Positions 1-8,194 are shown, counted from the stretch's first letter. The stretch is DNA of 64,000 nucleotides from GCA-2732755 sp965228265 (GCA_965228265.1 OZ245804.1:1116001-1180000); one strand, 5' to 3'. A program made the numbers and translations. Notes: generated by a model not told the origin, from the sequence alone.

Positions 1-1255
1 GATCACGTCGTTTGACGCCTCGGCAAGCCGGTACGCGTACGGGGGTGAAGCGACCAAGGACGGCAAGCTCGTCAACGCCCGCGAATACGTCCCCAAGCAC
101 TACCGCAAGGCGACCAAGGTGATGGCCCGCGACACGGAGCTGGCGGTCGTGGCGGCCTCGCTCGCCGCGGCCGACGCGGGGCTCGTCACGCGCGAGGCGG
201 GTGAGGACGCAACGCTGACATACCCCTCGGGTCGGGTGGGGTGTCATATTGGCGCGGGGTTCATCGCGGCTGAGACAGAAGAGCTGACCAGCGCGCTGGT
301 GACCGCCAAGGACGAATCGGGCGAATTCTCGCTCGAGCAGTGGGGCGAGGTCGGGATCGGGAATCTCCAGCCCTTGTGGCTGCTCAAGTACCTGCCCAAC
401 ATGCTCGCGTGTCACGTGACGATCATCCACGGGTGCGAGGGGCCCTCGAACACGATCACTTGCTCGGAGGCGAGCGGGCTGCTCTCGGTTGGGGAGTCGG
501 TGCGGATCATCGAGCGGGGCGACGCGACGGCGTGCTTCTCGGGGGGCATCGAGAACAAGACCAACCCGATGGGCGTGACCCGGATGGGCCTGCTCGGGCG
601 GTTCGTGGAGATCGAGCAAGGGGCCGACGAGCCCTGGCGTTCGGTGAGGCCTTACGACGACTCGGTCTGCGGCGGCGCACCGGGCGAGGGCGGTGGGATC
701 GTCATCATCGAGGAGCGTTCGGCTGCCCAATCGCGCGGGGCGCGGGTGTACGCGGAGGTCGCGGGTATCGGCAGCGCCCAGTCGCAGGCGGGAGTCCTCG
801 GGATCTGTGACGAGGTGAGCACCTGCGGCGGGCCGGGCGGCGAGGCGGACGAGGGGCTGGCCGACGCGATCGAGGCGGCGCTGCGCGACGCGAAGATCAC
901 GCCCGAGGATGTCGACGCGATCGTGCCCGGGGCGATGTGCGTGAGCACGCTCGATCACGCGGAGCTAGGCGGGCTCGAGCGCGTGTTTGGCGCACATCTG
1001 CCCGGGATTCCGCTGGTGACACTGACGCCCTATGTCGGGCAGCTGTTTTCTGGTGCTGGGGCGCTCGCGCTAGCGGTGGGTGCCAAGGCGGTTTCGGAGC
1101 AGTGTCTGCCGGCGCGGCTGCACGGGGGTCGTCCGGATCCGCGGGCGTTGGCGGGTGCGAGCGAGCGGGTCTCGGCTGATTTGAAGAACGTGGTTGTATG
1201 CACCGGTTCGCTTTCGGGGCAGGCATCGGCGGTGGTGCTCAGGCGAGCCGACTAG
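1..1255 (+). CDS. Ketoacyl-synthase-like protein lacking all catalytic residues (5' partial)
   Basis: The frame is open from base 2, so the N-terminus lies outside the window; 417 codons are visible. It has the thiolase/ketoacyl-synthase fold and aligns without gaps to the intact synthase at 1828-3192 from GCEGP through ERGDA. The nucleophile Cys is replaced by Glu (codon 467-469, within CSEASG), the second active-site His by Gln (PYVGQLF), and the NAHGTGT motif by PGAMCVST. This is the pattern of chain-length-factor (KS-beta) subunits of type II polyketide-like systems, which pair with a catalytic KS. Inference: non-catalytic partner of the downstream KS. It could also be a scaffold or carry another activity. 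Confidence 0.85.
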   Translation, partial: ITSFDASASRYAYGGEATKDGKLVNAREYVPKHYRKATKVMARDTELAVVAASLAAADAGLVTREAGEDATLTYPSGRVGCHIGAGFIAAETEELTSALVTAKDESGEFSLEQWGEVGIGNLQPLWLLKYLPNMLACHVTIIHGCEGPSNTITCSEASGLLSVGESVRIIERGDATACFSGGIENKTNPMGVTRMGLLGRFVEIEQGADEPWRSVRPYDDSVCGGAPGEGGGIVIIEERSAAQSRGARVYAEVAGIGSAQSQAGVLGICDEVSTCGGPGGEADEGLADAIEAALRDAKITPEDVDAIVPGAMCVSTLDHAELGGLERVFGAHLPGIPLVTLTPYVGQLFSGAGALALAVGAKAVSEQCLPARLHGGRPDPRALAGASERVSADLKNVVVCTGSLSGQASAVVLRRAD

Positions 1256-1333
1256 GATGTACGAACCCGCTGCCCCGCCCGGGGTGAGCGGAACAACAGG
1301 GATCTCCAGAAACCAAGACAGGAGCAACCAGCA

Positions 1334-1831
1334 ATGGATCACGATCACGGCAACCGTCGGCGCGGCCTCCCGCTTTCCGAGCTCGACCCCGCGCTCACCG
1401 AGAAGAGCCGAAAGGTGATCGGCGGCGCGATCGAGGTGCACAAGGCGCTCGGCCCGGGGTTCAGCCGCGAGATCTACATGAACGCGCTGAAGATCGAGCT
1501 CGAGGCTGCGGGCCTCGAGTACGAGATGGACGCCGAGTTCGAGGTGGTGTACAAGGACAACGACCTCGGCGGCGTGTCGATCGACGTGTTCGTCGAGGAG
1601 CGCTTTGCGGTCGAGATCCTGGCCCGTCCGGGTCAGATCGGTTCGCTCGAGCGTCTGGCGCTGCGGTCGAAGCTCCGCGCGGCCGACGTCGAGCTCGGGC
1701 TCATCATCAACTTCTCGGAGCGCCGCCTGAAGGACGGGCTGGTGCGTGTGCTGAACCCGGACAAGCTCAACCTCAACCGTGACGAGAGCGAGGGTGAGGA
1801 CGAGGAATACGAGGACGGCGACGACGAGTGA
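1334..1831 (+). CDS. GxxExxY family protein
   Basis: 165 residues. About residues 24-150 match the GxxExxY family, which is predicted to have a PD-(D/E)XK nuclease-like fold: VIGGAIEVHKALGPGF, then SIDVFVEE and LGLIINF. The Glu that gives the family its name is Arg here (GFSREIY, with Glu one place later), and the usual VELKA strand reads VEILARP, so any nuclease site is altered. The last 15 residues are mostly acidic. An AGGAG site precedes the ATG by about 10 bases. The stop overlaps the GTG of the next gene by 4 bp, so it is probably co-translated with the synthase. Its role between two ketoacyl synthases is unknown. Confidence 0.8.
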   Translation: MDHDHGNRRRGLPLSELDPALTEKSRKVIGGAIEVHKALGPGFSREIYMNALKIELEAAGLEYEMDAEFEVVYKDNDLGGVSIDVFVEERFAVEILARPGQIGSLERLALRSKLRAADVELGLIINFSERRLKDGLVRVLNPDKLNLNRDESEGEDEEYEDGDDE

Positions 1832-3192
1832 GTTCCACGCGCGTGGTCATCACGGGCGCCGGCTGGGTCACGCCTCTGGGTGACGACCTCGACGCCGTCT
1901 GGGAGCGGATGCTTCGGGGCGAGAGCGCCATCAGGCCCGTCGAGCATTTCAACGCGCGCACATTCGCGACCAATTTCGCCTCGCAGGTCTCGGGCTTTGA
2001 GCTGAGCAACTACCTCGGCGACAGAGCCGAGCGCCACGAGTGCGGCAGCTTCGCGACGCGGTACGCGCTGGCTGCGGCCATCCGCGCGTGGGAGAGCGCG
2101 GGCTTTGGCCCCGCGGTGATCGACCCGGGCGAGACCCGACGCAGCGACGCGTTCGATCCGAGGCGGTTTGGCGTGTATCTCGGCTCGGGCGAGGGGCGCG
2201 TCGACTTCGAGAACTTCGTGCGGACCAATTACCAGGGCTGGGACGACGAGTCGCGCCGGATCGACTTCCAGCGCTGGATGACCGCCGCGGCCGAGAATCT
2301 GGTCCCCGCGCGTGAGCTGGAGCAGGAGCCGGCGATGTGCATCGCGCACGTGTCAGCCGAGCTCGGCTGCCGCGGGCCTGTGTCCAACTGCATGACGGCC
2401 TGCGCCGCCAGCACGCAGGCGGTGGGCGAGGCGTTCGAGCTGATCCGTCGGGGCGACGCGGACGTGATGCTCGCGGGCGGCTCGCACTCGATGATCCATC
2501 CGCTCGGGATGACGGGCTTCATCCGCCTGACCGCGATGAGCAAGCGCAACGACGACCCCGCGACGGCTTGTCGCCCCTTCGACGCGACGCGCGACGGATT
2601 CGTGATGGGCGAGGGGGCGGGGATGGTCATCCTCGAATCGCTCGAGCACGCCAAGAAGCGCGGCGCGAACATCATCGCGGAGGTCGCCGGCTTCGGTTCG
2701 AGCGCCGACGCGTACCGCATCACGGACATTCACCCCGAGGGCGCCGGGGCCGCGGCCGCGATGCGCAGGGCGCTCGAGCAGGCGGGGATCGACCCGGCGT
2801 CGAAGGACGCGGGCGGCCGGCCGGCGGTGCACTGGGTCAACGCCCACGGCACGGGCACGAAAGAGAACGACCGCACCGAGACGGCGGGCGTGAAGAAGGT
2901 TTTCGGTGAGCTGGCGCCCGGCGTGCCCTTCTCGAGTGTCAAGAGCATGCTCGGGCATCTGATCCAGGCGGCCGGCGCGGTCGAGCTGATTACCTGTCTG
3001 CAGGCGATCAAGACTGGCATCATCCCGCCGACGGCGAACCTGAACAACCCCGATCCGGACTGTGATCTGGATCACGTGCCCGGCACGCCGCGCGATTGCC
3101 GCGATGTGGGCGGCGTGGACGTGTGCCTGTCCAACAGCTTCGGCTTTGGCGGTCAGAACAACACGATTTGCGTCAGGAAGTTTGCGGGGTGA
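1828..3192 (+). CDS. Beta-ketoacyl-ACP synthase II (FabF-like), catalytically intact
   Basis: 454 residues, about 40 longer than typical FabF. It catalyses decarboxylative condensation of malonyl-ACP with an acyl primer in the cytoplasm. The catalytic triad is present: Cys192 in TACAAST, His340 in NAHGTGT, His377 in SMLGHLIQAAG, with the closing NSFGFGGQN motif. The extra length lies in the N-terminal half (around residues 70-150). The GTG start overlaps the preceding stop (GTGA). The neighbouring dead paralogue upstream suggests a KS/KS-beta heterodimer making a special lipid rather than housekeeping fatty acids; that is inference, since no ACP, reductase or dehydratase is visible in the window. 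Confidence 0.92.
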   Translation: MSSTRVVITGAGWVTPLGDDLDAVWERMLRGESAIRPVEHFNARTFATNFASQVSGFELSNYLGDRAERHECGSFATRYALAAAIRAWESAGFGPAVIDPGETRRSDAFDPRRFGVYLGSGEGRVDFENFVRTNYQGWDDESRRIDFQRWMTAAAENLVPARELEQEPAMCIAHVSAELGCRGPVSNCMTACAASTQAVGEAFELIRRGDADVMLAGGSHSMIHPLGMTGFIRLTAMSKRNDDPATACRPFDATRDGFVMGEGAGMVILESLEHAKKRGANIIAEVAGFGSSADAYRITDIHPEGAGAAAAMRRALEQAGIDPASKDAGGRPAVHWVNAHGTGTKENDRTETAGVKKVFGELAPGVPFSSVKSMLGHLIQAAGAVELITCLQAIKTGIIPPTANLNNPDPDCDLDHVPGTPRDCRDVGGVDVCLSNSFGFGGQNNTICVRKFAG

Positions 3193-3994
3193 ATTCGGTG
3201 CCGCACTCGGGGCACTTGTTCTTGATGCCGGTGAGGTCGTAGTCACACTTCTTGCACAGATTGGCTGTCGCAAACTCTCGGTTCTTATACACCGCAGTCA
3301 GGACCCATTTGAGGCCGATCGCCATCGAAAGCAAAGCGGCGCCGATACCGATGAGGTCGTAGTGCTGGTTGTGTGGCTGGTAGATCAATGCGGGAGTGAC
3401 CTCACTCAGGACGAGCCGAGTCAGGCCGAAGCAGATGTAAAGCACTGCGGTTGTGCCTGTTATTGAGCACATCCGTCGCATCGCTGTGTGCTTCGGTTTT
3501 TTCCATGTCGTGATCAGAGAAGTGAGTAGAACAATAAACAAACCAAGTAGAAATCCAAATAACTCATTAGAATATAAAAATTCAATTGTTGTGACAAGTC
3601 TGTTACCTGAAGAGATAGCGGTGGCACTGTTAAGAAGGTCGGATCCGACCAACGTTGTCACTGCAGTCATCGGTGTGCCAAAATAAAGCGATGTGACAAA
3701 GAACGCGAAGTTTCCCGATATCCCAATATTGTTTCTCTTTGTTCTCCATGTGGCGAGGAAGAAGATAATTGCAAAGCCGATCAGGGAAAAGATCAGGAAC
3801 ACGATGGCGTCATGTAACGGGTTTGGGCGGAGCTTGATGAACTGGATGGACTCAGCGGAAAGTGGGTTTGTCGGTTCCTCGTACCAAGAGCTTAATGATG
3901 CGGCGGTGAGCACGTAGAGCAAGATCGGCGTCTGGATTGCGAACCAGATGAGAAGTCGCTTGAAGGGCGACTGTTTCGGAAGTTGAGAACTCAT
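3173..3994 (-). CDS. Multi-pass membrane protein with C-terminal zinc ribbon
   Basis: About 273 residues from the ATG at 3994 (an in-frame ATG at 4021 would overlap the upstream gene by 14 bp). Four to six hydrophobic segments are followed by a C-terminal zinc ribbon, CKKCDYDLTG then CPECG, a module common in planctomycete membrane proteins. The function is not recognised. The middle of the gene (about 3480-3980) is clearly richer in A/T than its neighbours, which may point to a recent origin. It is convergent with the synthase gene and the 3' ends overlap by 20 bp. It follows the aminotransferase gene closely and may share its transcript. Confidence 0.7.
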   Translation of the reverse strand: MSSQLPKQSPFKRLLIWFAIQTPILLYVLTAASLSSWYEEPTNPLSAESIQFIKLRPNPLHDAIVFLIFSLIGFAIIFFLATWRTKRNNIGISGNFAFFVTSLYFGTPMTAVTTLVGSDLLNSATAISSGNRLVTTIEFLYSNELFGFLLGLFIVLLTSLITTWKKPKHTAMRRMCSITGTTAVLYICFGLTRLVLSEVTPALIYQPHNQHYDLIGIGAALLSMAIGLKWVLTAVYKNREFATANLCKKCDYDLTGIKNKCPECGTEFTPQTS

Positions 3995-4007
3995 GCGAAG
4001 ATGATAC

Positions 4008-5309
4008 TCATGAGATGCCATTCTTTGCGGCCTGCTCCATTAACTCCGAAAACCGGTCCACCTCCTCGCTCGTCGAGTAGACGCTCGGGCTGATGCGGAG
4101 GCCTTCGAACTGGTCGTGTTTGATGGCGACGGTGAGGATGCGGTGTTTGCTCCAGAGCCAGCCGCGGAGTTTGTTTGAGTCGATGCCTTCGATGGCGATG
4201 TTGGCGATGCCGCCGGCGACGCCGGGTTTGAGGCTGGTGTTGAGTTTGAAGCGGTCCTGGGTTGCCAGTCGTTTGGCCCAGCGGTCGCGGAGATAGATCA
4301 TGCGGGCGAGTTTGCGCTTGGGGCCGATGCCCTCGTGGAAGGTCAGGGCCTCGGCGATGGCCAGCGTGTTGGCGGCCGGGTGTGTGCCGATCTCTTCGAA
4401 CTTGCGGATGTCATCGGTCTGCGTCTCGGCTGCGGGCATCATGGGCCAGGTCTCGGCGATGCGTGATTTTTTGACGTAGAGCAGGCCCGTGCCGTGGGGC
4501 GCAAAGAGCCACTTGTGCAGGCTGGTGCCGAAGTAGTCGCAGTTGAGATCCGAGAGTTTGAAGTCGACGTGCGCGAAACTGTGGGCACCGTCGACGATGA
4601 CGGGGATGCCCCGCTTGGCGGCCATGTCACAGACCTTGCGCACGGGCAGGATCTGGCCCGTCAGGTTGATGACGTGGCACATCAGGATGAGTTTGGTGTT
4701 GGGCGTGATGGCTTCTTCGAAGAGGCGCACGACCTCGTCGTCGCTCTCGGCGGGGACGGGGATGGCGATCTTGGTGAGCTTGATGCCCTCGCGCCGCTCG
4801 CGCTGGTCGAAGGTGGTGAGCATGCGGCCGTAGTCCTGCGTGGTCGTCAGAACCTCGTCGCCGGTTTTGAGATCGATCCCGAGCTGGCAGATCTGGAGCG
4901 ATTCGCTGGCGTTACGCGTCAGCGCGATTTCCTCGGCGTCGACGCCCCATGCGCGGGCGAGGCGCTCGCGGACCGTTTCCTTGCGGGGTTCCTGGATCTG
5001 CCAGAGGTGGTGCGAGGGCAGCTTGTTGGAGAAGTCCAGGTGCTCTTTCATGGCGTCCTGAACCCATTTGGGTGAGGGCGAGACCCCGCCGTTGTTGAAA
5101 TTGATGACCGAGCGATCGACGGTGAAGGCCTGCTGGACGCGGGCCCAGTAGTGCTCGTCGCGGGCAATCTCGTCGGGCTCGCCCGCGACCTGTGCGAGCT
5201 CGGCGGCGATGGACTGGGCTTTGGCGCCGAAGGCGAGGACGGCGTTGGCGGAGAGGGCCCCGGCTCCCATCGCCCCAAGAAACGCCCGGCGTGAGGTGCT
5301 GCTTGCCAT
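4008..5309 (-). CDS. Tat-exported class V aminotransferase (isopenicillin-N epimerase-like)
   Basis: 433 residues from the ATG at 5309, which has a GGAGA site 9 bases upstream; a longer frame exists but lacks one. Residues 4-30 form a twin-arginine signal (SRRAFLGAMGAG, then a hydrophobic run ending in AFGAKA). The rest is a PLP-dependent class V aminotransferase: PLP-contacting Asp240 in VDGAHS and the Schiff-base Lys266 in TSLHKWLFAP. Members include cysteine desulfurases and epimerases; the substrate cannot be told from sequence. Export by Tat implies that PLP is loaded in the cytoplasm before transport. Three hairpins lie in the upstream spacer. Confidence 0.88.
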   Translation of the reverse strand: MASSTSRRAFLGAMGAGALSANAVLAFGAKAQSIAAELAQVAGEPDEIARDEHYWARVQQAFTVDRSVINFNNGGVSPSPKWVQDAMKEHLDFSNKLPSHHLWQIQEPRKETVRERLARAWGVDAEEIALTRNASESLQICQLGIDLKTGDEVLTTTQDYGRMLTTFDQRERREGIKLTKIAIPVPAESDDEVVRLFEEAITPNTKLILMCHVINLTGQILPVRKVCDMAAKRGIPVIVDGAHSFAHVDFKLSDLNCDYFGTSLHKWLFAPHGTGLLYVKKSRIAETWPMMPAAETQTDDIRKFEEIGTHPAANTLAIAEALTFHEGIGPKRKLARMIYLRDRWAKRLATQDRFKLNTSLKPGVAGGIANIAIEGIDSNKLRGWLWSKHRILTVAIKHDQFEGLRISPSVYSTSEEVDRFSELMEQAAKNGIS

Positions 5310-5371
5310 GTCCGGATCTCCAGAATGCGGTTTGCGGCAGCTTACCAGAGGATCGGAGTCGGCTTGGGTGC

Positions 5372-5469
5372 CACGGCTTGTCCGTTCTCGGCAAGCCGTG
5401 AGACGATCGCCACGGGTTGAGAACAACCTGTGGCACTCGGATTGGGCACGGGTTGCAAGACAACCCGTG
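5372..5469. repeat. Three successive REP-like hairpins
   Basis: In 98 bases there are three stem-loops built on the same arm: CACGGCTTG/CAAGCCGTG (5372-5380 with 5392-5400), CCACGGGTTG/CAACCTGTGG (5410-5419 with 5424-5433) and CACGGGTTG/CAACCCGTG (5447-5455 with 5461-5469). They fill the spacer between divergent genes. None is followed by a T tract, so they look like a clustered extragenic palindrome rather than terminators. Confidence 0.75.
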
Positions 5470-5488
5470 GCACCCGCCGATAGAGTGA

Positions 5489-6172
5489 ATGATGGCGGAG
5501 CCGAAACCCAGTCTGAATCCGATCCGTTGGGTCTCGCGTGGCGTGACGGCTGCGGTCGTGGTGGCGGCGGGGCTATTCGGGTACTCGCTGCTCAGGGCGG
5601 ATCTGGCAGCCGACGTCTACCTCGATCGGCTTCAGGATCTGGCGGGCGACTACGAGGACCTCCGCGGCACGTTCAACGAGGCGATCTCACGGACCGCGGT
5701 GACGGAGCTCGTGGTCGAGGAGGGCGAGTTGTCGGTGCGTGTGCGCAACGCCGTGGGCGTGGTGGACGAGCTCGAGACGCCGTACGACCCGAGTGGCGAG
5801 ATCTATGTCGACTTTGTGGTGGTCGATGGTCGGCTGCTTATCCGGCGGCTGTTCGACGAGCACACACGCCCGGCCGACGCGATGGTCATCGACGCGGCTC
5901 TGGTTGATGTGGACTGGGATGCGCCGGGCGTGCAGGTGGGCAAGGCGGTCTACCGCTCACTGGGCGAGGGGCTGTGGGTGATCACGGTGACGGCCAACGG
6001 CTCGCTGGATCTTGTGAAGTCTGAGTACTCGAGCGCCGATTCGCTCGTGACCTCGCCGCCCGTGCGCGATTACGAGGCGATCGAGGAAGACGCCAGGACC
6101 GAGATCGACAAGATCGGTCCGGGTGATGTGGTTCGCAGGGTCTTCTTCGGGAAGCCCACGCAGGACAAGTAA
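5489..6172 (+). CDS. Membrane-anchored protein of unknown function
   Basis: 227 residues. One hydrophobic segment (about residues 18-36, VTAAVVVAAGLFGYSLL) anchors the N-terminus; the remainder should lie outside the membrane on the periplasmic side. A short predicted helix (about 40-65, DVYLDRLQDLAGDYEDL) leads into a region of alternating beta-type segments. No family is recognised. The gene stands alone, divergent from the aminotransferase across the hairpin cluster, and is followed by another hairpin and a 290-base spacer. Confidence 0.7.
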   Translation: MMAEPKPSLNPIRWVSRGVTAAVVVAAGLFGYSLLRADLAADVYLDRLQDLAGDYEDLRGTFNEAISRTAVTELVVEEGELSVRVRNAVGVVDELETPYDPSGEIYVDFVVVDGRLLIRRLFDEHTRPADAMVIDAALVDVDWDAPGVQVGKAVYRSLGEGLWVITVTANGSLDLVKSEYSSADSLVTSPPVRDYEAIEEDARTEIDKIGPGDVVRRVFFGKPTQDK

Positions 6173-6186
6173 TCAATCACCCGTGT

Positions 6187-6205
6187 CGGAGGCTTCCAGC
6201 CTCCG
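6187..6205. repeat. Hairpin CGGAGGC/GCCTCCG
   Basis: A perfect 7-bp stem with a TTCCA loop lies just after the stop at 6172. It has no T tract. About 60 bases later (6258-6297) there is a CATCCCAGCCCTCTCCCCC...GAGAGAGAGC stretch, which resembles one arm of the palindromic element at 39251-39371 and looks like a decayed copy. Confidence 0.55.
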
Positions 6206-6312
6206 CGTGCATCACCCTCGCGTGCGCTTCGGGCTCGTCTGGTTTGGGCTCGTCGTAACCTCTCATCCCAGCCCTCTCCCCCAAGAGGAGAGAGAGCAAG
6301 AAAATCAATCAA

Positions 6313-6400
6313 TCGCGTCGTGGTGGGTGAGTGCACTGCGGATATCTCTGTGAGTCGGGCGAAGGGGACCCGGCAAGCACAAACAACAGAACGCCGGACG
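6313..6400 (+). promoter_or_regulatory. Conserved 5' leader, copy 1, with hairpin
   Basis: This region upstream of the first sorting-tail gene is closely matched by 7293-7378 upstream of its paralogue. Shared parts are TCGTGGTG, a TGC..TGCG block, ATCTCTGT or GTCTCTGT, a hairpin, and CAAG.AC.AACAAC. The hairpin here is TCGGG (6355-6359), a 9-base loop, and CCCGG (6369-6373), with one G-U pair that is G-C in the other copy. Whether it is promoter, mRNA leader or both cannot be settled by eye. Confidence 0.5.
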
Positions 6401-6462
6401 CAAGACGCGGAGGGGGACCTCGCGCTTGTCGGCGGTCGCCGCAGCCAGACAGGAGCACAGAC

Positions 6463-7122
6463 ATGAACACGACCACACGCACCGCATTGACACTCGTCGC
6501 CGCATCGCTTGCGGGCATCGCAGCCGCCGAGCCCGTTGACGGGGGGTATTTCGACCAGCCCACATGCGACAACCACGGGCCGCAGACGTTCCAGGAGGAG
6601 TTCGGCGATCCGAGCATCTTCGCGCCGGACGAGGCGTTCGCCCATGCCGCGACGTTTACGAATCTGTCGGCGTGCACGATGACGGACAGCCCGACGATCC
6701 CGAACGCGCTCGTGCAGATCACGAACCTGACGGGGCGCTTCCTTGAAGATCTGTACTACGTCGCCGACGAGGGCACGACGTTCAGCAACATCGACGGTGG
6801 GGCGTTCGGCGCCGGGTCGCCCTCGGTCCGCACGCCGGCCTTCCGCATCGACGAGCTCGGCATGAACCAGAACCTGGTCTTCGAGAGCATGACTTTCGAC
6901 GGCATCCTCGAGCCGGGCGAGACCTGGCAGTTCATTGTGCAGGACTACGGCAACGCCGCGGGCCTGTCGCCGGATTCCTTCTTCAGCGTCGGCCTGGCGG
7001 GCGACTCGCCCTTCGCCGGTGCGATCGAATCCTCGGCGAGCATCGTCAGCACGAACATCCCCGCGCCTGCGTCGTCGGTGCTCGGGCTGATGGGTCTGGC
7101 CTTGCTCCGTCGCAAACGCTAA
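6463..7122 (+). CDS. Secreted protein with PEP-CTERM-like sorting tail, copy 1
   Basis: 219 residues from the ATG at 6463, which has AGGAG 8 bases upstream. Residues 1-22 are a signal peptide (TLVAASLAGIAAAEP). The mature part is rich in Asp/Phe/Gly and has few lysines. It ends with PAPASSVLGLMGLALLRRKR: a short Pro motif, a hydrophobic helix and a basic end, the layout of exosortase-type (PEP-CTERM) sorting signals. Such proteins are cleaved and exported to the surface or extracellular matrix. The protein has no recognised enzymatic domain. It is a tandem paralogue of 7441-8106, sharing DGGYFD near the N-terminus, DHGPQT/NHGPQT, EPGETWQFIVQDY and the tail. Confidence 0.85.
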   Translation: MNTTTRTALTLVAASLAGIAAAEPVDGGYFDQPTCDNHGPQTFQEEFGDPSIFAPDEAFAHAATFTNLSACTMTDSPTIPNALVQITNLTGRFLEDLYYVADEGTTFSNIDGGAFGAGSPSVRTPAFRIDELGMNQNLVFESMTFDGILEPGETWQFIVQDYGNAAGLSPDSFFSVGLAGDSPFAGAIESSASIVSTNIPAPASSVLGLMGLALLRRKR

Positions 7123-7210
7123 CACGGACCCCCAAGAGCAACCGCGTGCTTGCGAGAGCGGGCGCGCGGCATTCAGCGAACAGAAGCACTCTCCTCTCTC
7201 CCAGATGACC

Positions 7211-7257
7211 GGCCCGGATGCGCCCTCTCTCCAGCGCACCCGGGCCGGCCGTTTTTT
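7211..7257 (+). terminator. Rho-independent terminator
   Basis: GGCCCGG.TGCGC pairs with GCGCA.CCGGGCC (arms 7211-7223 and 7234-7246, one mismatch), followed by GGCCG and six T (7252-7257). It ends the first sorting-tail gene. The 318-base spacer 7123-7440 holds only this terminator and the second leader. A near-identical stem follows the second gene. Confidence 0.88.
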
Positions 7258-7292
7258 GAAGAACGAAACGAGCTTCCGAATTTCTCGACGCA

Positions 7293-7378
7293 TCGTGTCG
7301 TGGTGCGGAGGGGTGCTGCGAATGTCTCTGTAGAGCCGGGTGAGTGGGTCCCGGCAAGAACGAACAACCGGACGCGGG
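7293..7378 (+). promoter_or_regulatory. Conserved 5' leader, copy 2, with hairpin
   Basis: Counterpart of 6313-6400. The hairpin is CCGGG (7336-7340), a 9-base loop and CCCGG (7350-7354). The first base pair is C-G here and U-G in copy 1, so pairing is kept while sequence changes. The loop sequences differ but are of equal length. It lies about 85 bases before the AGGAG site of the second gene. Confidence 0.5.
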
Positions 7379-7440
7379 CACGAAGCTTGGGCGAAGACCC
7401 AAGCGCCGGCGTTGCAGCACACATTGACAGGAGCACAGAG

Positions 7441-8106
7441 ATGAACAGCGCAACCAGCAACGCAGTGAAACTGACTTCGGCACTGGCATTGGCGGCGATG
7501 ACGGGCGTGGCGGCCGCGGAACCGATCGACGGCGGCTACTTCGATGTCCCGTTCTGCGACGACCACGGCCCGCAGACCGCGGTCGAGGAGTTCGGCGACG
7601 CGAGCGTCTTCGCGCCGGACGAGACGATCGACCATGTTGCCACGTTCACCCAGCAGGTCGCCTGCCCGATGACGGACAACCCCGACATCCCCAACGCGCT
7701 CGTCGTGATGACGAACCTGACGGGACGCTTTCTCGACAACCTCTACTACGTGGGTGATCAAGAGACGAGCTTCTCGAACGTCGACGGCAACGGCTTCGGT
7801 GCCGGCAGCCCCGACATCCTCGGCCGGGCGTTCCGGATCGACGGCATCGGCTCGAACCGGAACCTCGTCTTCGAGAGCATGACGCCCGATGGGATCTTCG
7901 AGCCGGGCGAGACCTGGCAGTTCATCGTGCAGGACTACAGCAACGCGCTCGGGCTCGCGCCCGATTCGTTCACCAGCATCGGCATGGCCGGTGATTCCTT
8001 TGCCATCATCAACACCTCCGCCGCCAGCGTCGTGCGGATGGTTCCCGCCCCTGCGTCGTCGGTGCTCGGCCTGATGGGCCTGGCCCTTCTCCGTCGCCGG
8101 CGATAA
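7441..8106 (+). CDS. Secreted protein with PEP-CTERM-like sorting tail, copy 2
   Basis: 221 residues from the ATG at 7441, preceded by AGGAGCACAGAG as in copy 1. Signal peptide at residues 1-26 (LALAAMTGVAAAEP), mature domain closely related to copy 1 along its whole length, and tail PAPASSVLGLMGLALLRRRR. Cysteines near residues 36 and 76 are kept in both copies (CD.HGPQT and the AC/VAC site before MTD), so a disulfide is possible. The pair arose by duplication of a unit of leader, gene and terminator stem, and has since diverged. Function beyond surface location is unknown. Confidence 0.85.
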   Translation: MNSATSNAVKLTSALALAAMTGVAAAEPIDGGYFDVPFCDDHGPQTAVEEFGDASVFAPDETIDHVATFTQQVACPMTDNPDIPNALVVMTNLTGRFLDNLYYVGDQETSFSNVDGNGFGAGSPDILGRAFRIDGIGSNRNLVFESMTPDGIFEPGETWQFIVQDYSNALGLAPDSFTSIGMAGDSFAIINTSAASVVRMVPAPASSVLGLMGLALLRRRR

Positions 8107-8194
8107 GTCCTGTCCCGCGGGCCCGCGAAAGCGGTCCCGCGCTGCTTCAAAAGAACCGAGCAGGCTCAGATTTCTCCTCTCTCCCATACCGACC

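Noticed and set aside
6320..6345. Sigma-54 type promoter (GG...GC) before the first sorting-tail gene
   Set aside because: GG and GC pairs exist but the spacing differs between the two leader copies and the flanking consensus is poor.
6070..8187. 705-codon open frame on the minus strand
   Set aside because: Covers both sorting-tail genes in antisense and crosses their terminator and leaders; no domain.
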